64,000 bases of DNA from Sulfurovum sp. UBA4779 (lineage in GTDB: Bacteria > Campylobacterota > Campylobacteria > Campylobacterales > Sulfurovaceae): assembly GCA_002403155.1 (NCBI GenBank), contig DHHF01000008.1, forward strand, positions 310,001 to 374,000, in the 5' to 3' direction. The position numbers were made by a program, and so were the translations under genes. Shown piece by piece: positions 6,432 through 14,201 of the stretch (the first letter of the stretch is position 1; each line of letters starts with the position of its first letter). The notes under the pieces are model-generated. The model saw only the letters and a list, made by a program, of their open reading frames with translations, had not been told where the DNA came from and made no database searches.

Positions 6432-8852
6432 ATGCATGATTATATCAAATGGTTTGAAGAGATAAGCATCCAAGATGTGGAGCGGGTGGGCGGAAAAAAT
6501 GCTTCGCTTGGGGAGATGTACCAAAATCTTAGCACTGAAGGCATACGCATTCCCAACGGATTTGCGATCACCGCAGAAGCATACCGCCATGTGCTTGATG
6601 CAAATGGGGCATGGGAAAGGCTGCATGCGCAGCTTGACACTCTTGATTATGACAATGTTGCCCAATTGCAAGAAAAAGGAAAGCGGTGCAGGGAGATTAT
6701 CCTTGAGTGCAAGCTGCCTGGCGATCTTGCTGCACAAATCAAAGATGCTTATGAGAGGCTCAGATCACAGTACGGGCATGAAATAACCCTGGCTGTTCGA
6801 AGTTCGGCAACGGCAGAAGATTCTCCCGAAGCTTCTTTTGCCGGCCAAAACGATACCTATTTGAATATCAAAACATTTGATGCGCTTTTGGAGGCCTACA
6901 AAAAATGTTTGGCTTCAAATTTTACGGACCGCTCCCTGCACTACAAGTATGATCACGGATTTGATACGTTTAAAGTGTATCTTAGCGTCGTGGTGATGAA
7001 AATGGTAAGAAGCGACAAGGCAGCAAGCGGCGTGATGTTTTCGATGGATCCGGAAACCGGATTTAAGGATGCCGTGTTTATCAATGCAGCGTATGGGCTT
7101 GGGGAAAACGTTGTGCAAGGCAGTATCGACCCGGATAGTTTTTATGTGCACAAGCCTACTTTCAAAAAAGGTTTTCGAGCCGTTTTAAAAAGAAAAATGG
7201 GCACCAAGGCATTAAAAATGATCTTTGCCCATGAGTTTGAAAACAGCGAAAGTATGCAAGAATACACAAAAAACATATCTACCCCCAACGAAGATCAAAA
7301 TCGCTTTTGTCTAAGCGATGATGAAATTTTGATGCTGGCAGAATATGCAATCAAAATCGAAGAACACTATTCGCAAAAAGCCAACGCCTATAAACCTATG
7401 GATATAGAATGGGCCAAAGACGGGATAGACGGGCAGCTCTATATCGTGCAAGCGCGTCCCGAAACGGTCGAATCGCAAAAACAAGAAAAAACCGCCGAGT
7501 TTTACCGCCTCAAACAAACCTCCGATATTCTTGTGCAAGGCCATGCGGTTGGCACCAAGATCGGAAGCGGAAAGGTTTGCAAGATTACCGATACCGCTTC
7601 ACTTGATCGGTTTAAGCCGGGCGATGTGCTTGTTGCCCAGACCACTAGCCCGGATTGGGAGCCTTTGATGAAGATCGCATCGGCTATCGTTACCGATAGC
7701 GGAGGAAGGACCTGCCATGCCGCCATTGTTTCAAGGGAACTTGGAATCCCTGCCGTTGTAGGGGCCAAAAATGCAACACGCATATTGCAAGAAGGCGAGG
7801 CCGTGACCATAAGCTGTGCGCAAGGAGAAGTAGGGCTGGTATACAAAGGGGTGCTAGACTATGAAGTACAAAAGATAGATTTGGCCGCTTTGCCAAAAAC
7901 CAAAACCCAAATCATGATGAATCTGGGCAATCCGGATATGTCTTTTTCTCTAGCTTCTCTTCCGGTGGATGGCATAGGGCTTGCCAGAATGGAGTTTATC
8001 ATCAATACGTTTATCAAAGTCCATCCTATGGCGCTTAAACATCCTCAAAAAACCGATGAAGAAACGCAAACAATGCTGAAGCATCTTACTGTTGGGTACG
8101 AAAGCAATGAAGACTTCTTTGTCAAAACGCTCTCTGAAGGAGTGGCCGCTATCGCAGCATCCGTCTATCCCAAGCCATGCGTGGTTCGTATGAGCGATTT
8201 TAAAACCAACGAATATGCTTCTTTGCTGGGGGGCGCTTTTTTTGAGTTCGAAGAGGCAAATCCGATGATAGGATTCAGAGGCGCTGCCCGCTATACCCAT
8301 CCCGCATACGAGGAGGCATTTGCTTTGGAGTGCCGTGCGATGAAGCGGGTAAGGGATGAGATGGGATTTGACAATGTCATCTTGATGATCCCTTTTTGCA
8401 GACGGGTCGATGAGGGCAAAAAAGTGCTTGAGGCAATGGAAAGATACGGATTAAAAAGAGGCAAAAACGGACTTAAAATATATGTCATGTGCGAGATACC
8501 CAACAATGTTATCCAAATCGATGCGTTTAGCGAACTGTTCGACGGTTTTAGTATCGGCAGTAATGACCTTACGCAATTGACATTGGGAGTGGATAGGGAC
8601 AGCGAGATTGTTTCGTTTGACTATGACGAGCGAGACGAAGGGGTAATGAAAATGATCCAAATGGCCGTCGAAGGGGCAAAAAGAAACCATCGCCACAGCG
8701 GTATCTGCGGGCAGGGCCCTTCAGATTATCCGGAAATGGCAGAAGCTTTGGTAAAAATGGGGATAGAGTCGATCAGCCTCAACCCCGATAGCGTGCTGCA
8801 AACTATTTTGAGCATCAGCAACCTTGAAGACAAACAAATTTTAAGACATTAA
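6432..8852 (+). CDS. ppsA: Phosphoenolpyruvate synthase
   Basis: 806 residues, close to the usual 790-800. It converts pyruvate, ATP and water to PEP, AMP and phosphate, the entry to gluconeogenesis. Domain order: N-terminal pyruvate/ATP-binding domain (VGGKNASLGEMY, LAVRSSATAEDSPEASFAGQ), central swivelling phosphohistidine domain with His429 in GGRTCHAAI, and C-terminal PEP-binding barrel (GFRGAARY, GSNDLTQLTLGVDRD, GICGQGPSD). Start ATG 6432 is chosen because AAAAGGAGCAGAG precedes it and the protein then begins in register with the family; 54 further upstream codons are open but unlike it. A TACAAT box at 6360-6365 may be the -10. The expression is in keeping with an autotroph that needs PEP. 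Confidence 0.95.
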   Translation: MHDYIKWFEEISIQDVERVGGKNASLGEMYQNLSTEGIRIPNGFAITAEAYRHVLDANGAWERLHAQLDTLDYDNVAQLQEKGKRCREIILECKLPGDLAAQIKDAYERLRSQYGHEITLAVRSSATAEDSPEASFAGQNDTYLNIKTFDALLEAYKKCLASNFTDRSLHYKYDHGFDTFKVYLSVVVMKMVRSDKAASGVMFSMDPETGFKDAVFINAAYGLGENVVQGSIDPDSFYVHKPTFKKGFRAVLKRKMGTKALKMIFAHEFENSESMQEYTKNISTPNEDQNRFCLSDDEILMLAEYAIKIEEHYSQKANAYKPMDIEWAKDGIDGQLYIVQARPETVESQKQEKTAEFYRLKQTSDILVQGHAVGTKIGSGKVCKITDTASLDRFKPGDVLVAQTTSPDWEPLMKIASAIVTDSGGRTCHAAIVSRELGIPAVVGAKNATRILQEGEAVTISCAQGEVGLVYKGVLDYEVQKIDLAALPKTKTQIMMNLGNPDMSFSLASLPVDGIGLARMEFIINTFIKVHPMALKHPQKTDEETQTMLKHLTVGYESNEDFFVKTLSEGVAAIAASVYPKPCVVRMSDFKTNEYASLLGGAFFEFEEANPMIGFRGAARYTHPAYEEAFALECRAMKRVRDEMGFDNVILMIPFCRRVDEGKKVLEAMERYGLKRGKNGLKIYVMCEIPNNVIQIDAFSELFDGFSIGSNDLTQLTLGVDRDSEIVSFDYDERDEGVMKMIQMAVEGAKRNHRHSGICGQGPSDYPEMAEALVKMGIESISLNPDSVLQTILSISNLEDKQILRH

Positions 8853-9101
8853 TTCCTGTTTGAGCTTTTCCTGATTGAGCTTTTTTATCAATTTTATGGA
8901 GAGTTCGCCGTATTGTTTTTCGGATAGATTGAGTTTGGCGGATATCTCTTGCATGGGTGTCCCTGAGGCCCATGCTTTTAAGAGTTTGTATTCTTTTTTG
9001 GTGAGTCTTGCTTTCAGTACCATGTTGAGCTCTTCAGGTTCCTTCAGGGGCCTTTGAAGTATTCTGATATGCTTTTCTATTTCTTTGGCGATATTTGTCA
9101 T
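8841..9101 (-). CDS. Small protein with an HTH-like segment, unknown function
   Basis: 86 residues, strongly charged and helical. Residues about 33-70 (LTKKEYKLLKAWASGTPMQEISAKLNLSEK, given here by position) read like a sigma-region-4/LuxR-type helix-turn-helix: a charged helix, ALxxGxxxxEISAxLNLS turn, then a last helix. It could be a small DNA-binding regulator, but there is no effector domain. AAAAGGAAAACCG precedes the ATG. The 3' end overlaps the end of ppsA on the other strand by 12 bases. It is the last gene of the minus-strand run starting at ctp. Confidence 0.6.
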   Translation of the reverse strand: MTNIAKEIEKHIRILQRPLKEPEELNMVLKARLTKKEYKLLKAWASGTPMQEISAKLNLSEKQYGELSIKLIKKLNQEKLKQELMS

Positions 9102-9152
9102 CGGTTTTCCTTTTTATGATGGCTTTGGTAAATAAAATGATGCTATTTAGAA

Positions 9153-9863
9153 TTAGCGGCTGCGCTTATGGTGCATATGTTCGTAGTCTATCATTTTTTG
9201 CATCTCTTTTTGTGCTGTTGTGAACCACTCTTCTTCTGTGTCTTTGACATTGATTGTGGGAAGAAAATGGAATTTAATGGTAGAACTGTGCCCTGTTTTG
9301 TCGTGTTCGTTAATAAGCTGTTTGCTCCCTGTGATAACCACAGGTTGAACTTTCAGCCCCAATTTTTTGGCAACCATATTCGTTCCCTGTTTGAAAGGCA
9401 GCAACGATTGTCCTTTCGCTCTGGTGCCTTCTGGAAATATTGCTACGGCTCGGCTTTTTATCTCTTTTGATTCTTTGATGTCTTTAAGCAGCTTCACCAA
9501 TCCTGCTTTATTTTCTCTGTCCAAAGAGATCATGTCTCCAAATTTTAACAGATTGCCAAACCAGGGCATCTCAAATAATTCTTTTTTTGCAACCCAGCGC
9601 AAATGATTGGTTTGCAAAGCTTCCATCGCAATGATATCAACAATGCCTTGATGATTCATAATGTACATATCCGCATCGGTATCCATTTTGCCGTCTTGCT
9701 CTATCTTGCCGCCCAAAAAAAAGAGAATGAGGCGATTGAGTTTGTGCATGATGATGCCTTTATGTTTGTTAAAAAGCGCAATCAGAGGTATCATCAATAG
9801 GCCTACCACCAACGCAATAACAATCGCACCCCAAAAAAATCTAATTTTCGCAAAGATCTTCAT
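9153..9863 (-). CDS. plsC: 1-acyl-sn-glycerol-3-phosphate acyltransferase
   Basis: 236 residues. It acylates lysophosphatidic acid to phosphatidic acid in membrane phospholipid synthesis. The acyltransferase signatures are present: NHQGIVDI (NHxxxxD, catalytic His-Asp) near residue 70 and FPEGTR near residue 142. A hydrophobic N-terminal segment (GAIVIALVVGLLMIPLIAL) anchors it in the inner membrane. The C-terminus ends in a His/Arg-rich tail (HMHHKRSR). Its start overlaps the end of the upstream SH3-domain gene by 23 bases, which implies coupled translation within the ctp-pur operon. Confidence 0.93.
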   Translation of the reverse strand: MKIFAKIRFFWGAIVIALVVGLLMIPLIALFNKHKGIIMHKLNRLILFFLGGKIEQDGKMDTDADMYIMNHQGIVDIIAMEALQTNHLRWVAKKELFEMPWFGNLLKFGDMISLDRENKAGLVKLLKDIKESKEIKSRAVAIFPEGTRAKGQSLLPFKQGTNMVAKKLGLKVQPVVITGSKQLINEHDKTGHSSTIKFHFLPTINVKDTEEEWFTTAQKEMQKMIDYEHMHHKRSR

Positions 9864-10887
9864 TTTTGATCCATCCTATGATTCCTTTTTGGTACTCAAT
9901 TTTTTTAAATTCTCCGCGCTCTCCGAGGAGCATTGTCTCCAATCGGCTATTCGTTTTGGTGCTGATGGTACTGTTGGGTGTGGGCAGGATATAAAGAGAG
10001 GCTCCTTGTTTTACGCAGATTTTTTTGTGCGGCATATAAAAAGTCAATAGCGTAATCAGTGAAACAGCGCCAAATACCAAATAGAAAAAATCTCTTTTTA
10101 TGATAAACATCAAAAGAAAAAAGGATACCAAAAAAAATAAAATATATTTCTTAAGCTGCTCAAAGCTGTCCTCTTGAGGATTGAGATCGGATTGGGTGGA
10201 AACAGAAGTATCGGCAAGTTCAATAGGAATTTCAAAAGAGACATACTGTTGTTTAATGGTGTTGAAATAAGTAAAAGTAAGCATTTTTTGTGAAACCGGC
10301 ATGACGACATAAAATTCGGCTTCTGCTTTTGCTTGATTGCGCTCAATGTCCTCGATGCCGTATTCTACAACATCTTTAAGCTGCATATCTTCAAGATTTG
10401 CTTCATACGCTTCAATGGAAAGTGTAACCAAATGGTGCGTTTCGTCATAATTGGAAACTTGATTGTTCTTGATCTTCATATCTGCAGCAAGCACGCCCGA
10501 AAAATCTTTTCTTCCTTGAAGTTTGGCAAGCAATATTTTTTGCTCCGCAAGAGAAGATTGGTGAGTGCCAGAGTCAATAAAGAGTTTTGGGATGTGTATC
10601 TCGTTTTTTAAAGCTTTAAAATAAAACGTGTAAAAATTATCGTTTCCGTTTTTTATATTGAGCGGCGTTTTAAACAGAGGCTGCATTGCACCGTTGGGAT
10701 CAAAGCTAAATGTCAGCGTATCACCGTTTTCTTTTCCTGTAGCCATGACTGTAACGGGGAAGATTTGATTTTCATAGACTTTTTTTGGAACATAGCTGTA
10801 TTTAAATTCGCTTTGGGCATTTAGGGGAGAAGCAACAAATAAAACAAGGCTTCCTATTGCCCAAAAAAAACGAAAGATATGCTTCAA
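9841..10887 (-). CDS. Exported membrane protein with C-terminal SH3-like domain
   Basis: 348 residues. Signal peptide at the N-terminus (VLFVASPLNAQS), then a periplasmic beta-rich part of about 230 residues that recalls the BatD/oxygen-tolerance type of beta-sandwich region, a transmembrane pair near residues 245-285 (LFFLVSFFLLMFII, YLVFGAVSLITLLTFYM), and a C-terminal SH3b-like domain (CVKQGASLYILPTPNS...GWIKNEDL). SH3b domains usually bind cell wall or serve as protein-binding modules. Function unknown. It overlaps purQ by four bases (ATGA) and plsC by 23, so all three are translated together although the functions look unrelated. Confidence 0.7.
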   Translation of the reverse strand: MKHIFRFFWAIGSLVLFVASPLNAQSEFKYSYVPKKVYENQIFPVTVMATGKENGDTLTFSFDPNGAMQPLFKTPLNIKNGNDNFYTFYFKALKNEIHIPKLFIDSGTHQSSLAEQKILLAKLQGRKDFSGVLAADMKIKNNQVSNYDETHHLVTLSIEAYEANLEDMQLKDVVEYGIEDIERNQAKAEAEFYVVMPVSQKMLTFTYFNTIKQQYVSFEIPIELADTSVSTQSDLNPQEDSFEQLKKYILFFLVSFFLLMFIIKRDFFYLVFGAVSLITLLTFYMPHKKICVKQGASLYILPTPNSTISTKTNSRLETMLLGERGEFKKIEYQKGIIGWIKNEDLCEN

Positions 10888-11555
10888 GCTTCAAACCCTT
10901 TGAGCATCTTGATGCCGTCTTGCGAACCTAGAATGGACTCTAGAGCACGTTCAGGGTGAGGCATCAGCCCAAATACATTTTTTGTTTCATTGCATATACC
11001 TGCAATATATGATACAGAACCGTTCACGTTAAGCCAATTGCCTTTTTCATCGCAATAGCGCAGCAAAATCTGCCCATTTTCTTCAAGTTTTTTCAACCCT
11101 GCTTCATCGATATAATAATTTCCGTCGGCATGGGCAATAGGAATATTGAGCACTTCGCCTTTGCTGCATTGATTTAAAAATGCATTGTCATTACTGACAA
11201 CGCAAAGTGTTTGATGTTTGGAGATAAAATGAAGATTTTCATTTCGTTTAAGTGCACCCGGCAGCAATCCTGCTTCGGTGAGAATCTGAAAGCCGTTGCA
11301 AATGCCAAGAACTTTGCCTCCCTTCTCTGCATAGATTTTTACTGCTTGCATAATGGGAGAAAATCTTGCGATAGAACCTGAACGCAGATAATCTCCGTAA
11401 GAAAATCCGCCCGGAACTACCACAAGGTCAATCCCCTCCGGTAATGCAGTTTCCTCATGCCATACAAGTTCGCATGTATGGCCAAGCTTCTCAAATGCAT
11501 ACTGTGTGTCAAATTCGCAGTTTGTCCCCGGAAATCTTAAAATAGCAACTTTCAT
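10884..11555 (-). CDS. purQ: Phosphoribosylformylglycinamidine synthase, glutaminase subunit
   Basis: 223 residues. It supplies ammonia from glutamine to PurL in the fourth step of purine synthesis. The class I glutamine amidotransferase triad is visible: nucleophile Cys in LGICNGFQ, and the His and Glu in MPHPER. The GGFSYGDYLRSG block is diagnostic of PurQ. ATG 11555 overlaps the purS stop (TGATG), typical of the three-part PurLQS system; a GTG directly before it could extend by one residue. The large subunit PurL is not in the window. Confidence 0.96.
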   Translation of the reverse strand: MKVAILRFPGTNCEFDTQYAFEKLGHTCELVWHEETALPEGIDLVVVPGGFSYGDYLRSGSIARFSPIMQAVKIYAEKGGKVLGICNGFQILTEAGLLPGALKRNENLHFISKHQTLCVVSNDNAFLNQCSKGEVLNIPIAHADGNYYIDEAGLKKLEENGQILLRYCDEKGNWLNVNGSVSYIAGICNETKNVFGLMPHPERALESILGSQDGIKMLKGFEA

Positions 11556-11794
11556 CACGCAATCTCGATACTATAATCTTCAATAACGGTATTGGCAAGC
11601 AGAGTTTCGCACATTTCTTTCACTTCTGCTTCTGCGCGGGTTTTATCGTTAGCGGTTAGTTCAAGAATAATCTGTTTTCCGATTCGGACATCTTTGACAT
11701 CGTTAAAATTAAGTGAGGCAAGCGCATGATGTACGGCTTTTCCCTGCGGATCAAGCACGCCTTCTTTTAAAAATACATTTACAATAGCTTTCAC
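11555..11794 (-). CDS. purS: Phosphoribosylformylglycinamidine synthase, PurS subunit
   Basis: 79 residues with the family's typical N-terminus, VKAIVNVFLKEGVLDPQGKA. PurS is the small structural subunit that holds PurQ and PurL together. The start is GTG 11794: GGGAGA lies eight bases upstream and the product then has the usual length of about 80 residues. The frame stays open 20 codons upstream, but that extension does not match the family. It sits 77 bases downstream of purC and overlaps purQ by one base. Confidence 0.94.
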   Translation of the reverse strand: MKAIVNVFLKEGVLDPQGKAVHHALASLNFNDVKDVRIGKQIILELTANDKTRAEAEVKEMCETLLANTVIEDYSIEIA

Positions 11795-11871
11795 TTGTTT
11801 TCTCCCTGTTTGTATGATTTGTTTGTTTATCTGTATCGCGTTTTTAAATTCCAATACTTTGTCTTACCGCT

Positions 11872-12600
11872 TTATTTTGTTTTGAGTATTCTGTTGAGTA
11901 CTTCTTCGTATGCAACCTTGAGTCCCCCCAAACCTTGTCTAAATCTGTCCTTATCCATTTTTTCACCGCTGGTGCTATCCCATAGCCTAAAGTTATCCGG
12001 GCTTAATTCGTCGATGAGGATAATATTGCCATTGATGTCGCGTCCAAACTCCAGCTTAAAATCAACCAGCGTAAGATTGCGTTGCGCATAAAACTCTTTT
12101 AGCAGTTCATTGATTCTTCTTGCCATATAGCGGATATATTCGAGTTCTGAAGCATCTTTTACCAGTTTAAGAATCAAACAGTGTTGATCATTGAGTTTCG
12201 GATCTCCAAGCGCATCGTTTTTATAATCAAATTCTACAAGCGTAAACGGAAGTATCGTGCCGTCTTGAATACCCAAATTTCTGCTTAGACTCCCCGTAGC
12301 AATGTTTCTTACGATAACCTCTATCAAAATAACATCCGCTTTTTTATGAAGCATGTGGTTGTCATCGATCATCTGTATGAAATGGGTAGAAATGCCTTTA
12401 TTGTTAAGATATTTAAAAAGTTCTGTAGAGATTTTATTGTTAAGGGCGCCTTTGCCTTCTTCTGTGGATTTTTTCTTTCCGTTGAAAGCGGTTAAGTCAT
12501 CTTTAAATTCGGAGATGTAGAGTCCTTCATTTTCAGTTGCCCATATTTTTTTTGCTTTGCCTTCATAAACAAGTGCTTTTTTTGTTGCTTTGTCTGCCAT
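11872..12600 (-). CDS. purC: Phosphoribosylaminoimidazole-succinocarboxamide (SAICAR) synthase
   Basis: 242 residues, normal for the short bacterial form. It condenses CAIR with aspartate using ATP in purine synthesis. Motifs: YEGKAKKIW at the N-terminus, FKDDLTAFNGKKK, RNIATGSLSRN (EVIVRN...GS loop) and LIDELSPDNFRLWD. The start overlaps the ctp stop by one base (TAATG), so purC is translationally coupled to the protease gene. GGGAAAA serves as ribosome site inside the end of ctp. Confidence 0.96.
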   Translation of the reverse strand: MADKATKKALVYEGKAKKIWATENEGLYISEFKDDLTAFNGKKKSTEEGKGALNNKISTELFKYLNNKGISTHFIQMIDDNHMLHKKADVILIEVIVRNIATGSLSRNLGIQDGTILPFTLVEFDYKNDALGDPKLNDQHCLILKLVKDASELEYIRYMARRINELLKEFYAQRNLTLVDFKLEFGRDINGNIILIDELSPDNFRLWDSTSGEKMDKDRFRQGLGGLKVAYEEVLNRILKTK

Positions 12601-13958
12601 TATTTTTTCCCTTTGTTTGTGATAATGAGTGCTTTAAGAATATCGATACTGCTTTTAAGCTGTGCATCATTGTAGAGCTGCTCTTCTGTGATAATTGTTT
12701 TATCTGTTATTTTGGTTTCATTGTTTTCGCTTGAGGTGGTGTTGGTGTCATTTTTTGTCTTTTTTACTGTTTCTATTTTTTCAAGCTCCCTGGTTAAATG
12801 TTTGCTGAGTTCTTTTTCTTTCAGCAAAACAAGATCATCTTCTTGTTCGATTTTACCCGAATGGATAATAATGTCAGGCGCTACACCTTCAGCTTGGATC
12901 GTTCGTCCGCTCGGCAGATAATATCTGGCCACCGTAAGCTTTAAAGCCTCTTCTTTGCCGATAGGCAAAACGATTTGCACCGAACCTTTTCCAAAAGTCT
13001 TTTCGCCGATGACTACGGAGCGGTTAAAATCCTGAAGCGCACCGCTTACAATTTCGCTTGCGCTTGCACTGCCGCCGTTTACGATCGTCACAATAGGTGT
13101 TGTTTTGTCTGTATTTTCCGCATGTGCATCAAAAGTGATATTTTCTTCTTTGGTTTTTCCTTTTTGGGAGACGATGGTTCCTTTGTCCACGAACAAATCG
13201 ACAAGCCCTACCGCCTGATCAAGCAATCCTCCGGGATTGTTCCTTAGATCGAGAATAATCCCTTTGGTTTTGGGATGTTCTTTGAGTGCTTTTGTGACAT
13301 CCTCTACCACTTTTTGGTCAAAAGAGGTAATGCCCAAATAAAGAATTTCCTCGTCAGTTTGAAGCGTTTTGGTATATACTGATTGTATTTTGATGATATC
13401 TCTTGTGATTTTAAGCGTAAGAGGTTTGGGTTCGTTTTTTCTGATGATGGTTAAAACGATATCGGTTTTGGGTTTTCCCCTCATCAGTTTAACTGCGTCG
13501 TCAATGTTCATGCCGATCGTTGCTCTGTCGTCAATTTTAAGAATAATATCACCCGCCTTTACGCCTGCATGAAAAGCAGGGGTGCCGTCCAGAGGAGCGA
13601 TGACGGTGAGTGCGCCGTCTTTCATGCCCACCGAAATGCCCAACCCGCCAAATTCTCCTTTGGTTTGAACGGTCAGGTCCTTATAATCTTTTGCATCCAT
13701 GTAGGTGGAATGGGCATCAAGGTTTGTCAAAAGTCCTTTGAGCGCTTTGTCTACAAGGGCTGTTGTGTTGACATCATCGACATATTGATTTTCAATGATA
13801 TTGAGTATTTGTGTGAATTTTATATAGGCTTCAAGTTTTTCTTTTGCTGTAGATTTAACAGCAGTACTTTTTGCTTCTGCAAAACTGCCGAAAAGATAGG
13901 CGGCGGCTACGGTAGAAAACAATCCAAACGCAATCAATCTTTTGCTTTTCTTAATCAT
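12600..13958 (-). CDS. Carboxy-terminal processing protease (S41 family)
   Basis: 452 residues. Signal-anchor at the N-terminus (LIAFGLFSTVAAAYLFG), then the S41 N-terminal helices, a PDZ domain (GGLGISVGMKDGALTVIAPLDGTPA, position about residues 98-125 onward) and the protease core with the catalytic Ser in NGGSASASEIVSGAL near residue 300 and Lys in GEKTFGKGSVQ about 25 residues later. It works in the periplasm and trims the C-termini of substrate proteins. The C-terminal 70 residues are Lys/Glu/Asn-rich. First gene of the operon that continues into purC, purS and purQ; clpB is divergent. Confidence 0.93.
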   Translation of the reverse strand: MIKKSKRLIAFGLFSTVAAAYLFGSFAEAKSTAVKSTAKEKLEAYIKFTQILNIIENQYVDDVNTTALVDKALKGLLTNLDAHSTYMDAKDYKDLTVQTKGEFGGLGISVGMKDGALTVIAPLDGTPAFHAGVKAGDIILKIDDRATIGMNIDDAVKLMRGKPKTDIVLTIIRKNEPKPLTLKITRDIIKIQSVYTKTLQTDEEILYLGITSFDQKVVEDVTKALKEHPKTKGIILDLRNNPGGLLDQAVGLVDLFVDKGTIVSQKGKTKEENITFDAHAENTDKTTPIVTIVNGGSASASEIVSGALQDFNRSVVIGEKTFGKGSVQIVLPIGKEEALKLTVARYYLPSGRTIQAEGVAPDIIIHSGKIEQEDDLVLLKEKELSKHLTRELEKIETVKKTKNDTNTTSSENNETKITDKTIITEEQLYNDAQLKSSIDILKALIITNKGKK

Positions 13959-14130
13959 TGATACTCTTTTAAGTGTGTATTAAAATGTATTTTTCATACT
14001 TTTTGAGATATGGTATACAGATGTATAATTTTATTTAAAAATATCTAAGAGTAGGCTTTTTGACAAAAGGATGATTTGCATGTGTTTAAGAAAAAAAATA
14101 CTATATCATTTAATAAATGGACGAAAGAAA

Positions 14131-14160
14131 CTTGACACATATTGACTAAAGATGTATAAT
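14131..14160 (+). promoter_or_regulatory. clpB promoter with HAIR-like HspR operator
   Basis: TTGACA (14132-14137), exactly 17 bases, TATAAT (14155-14160). Over the -35 lies CTTGACA-N7-ACTAAAG (14131-14151), which matches the HspR inverted repeat CTTGAGT-N7-ACTCAAG at 11 of 14 positions. HspR is known to repress clpB, dnaK and groE operons in Helicobacter and Campylobacter, so heat-shock derepression of clpB is expected. The binding is inference from the match and position. Confidence 0.8.
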
Positions 14161-14201
14161 AATTTTATTTTAAACAAAAAATTAGATAAAAAGGAAAAGT
14201 G

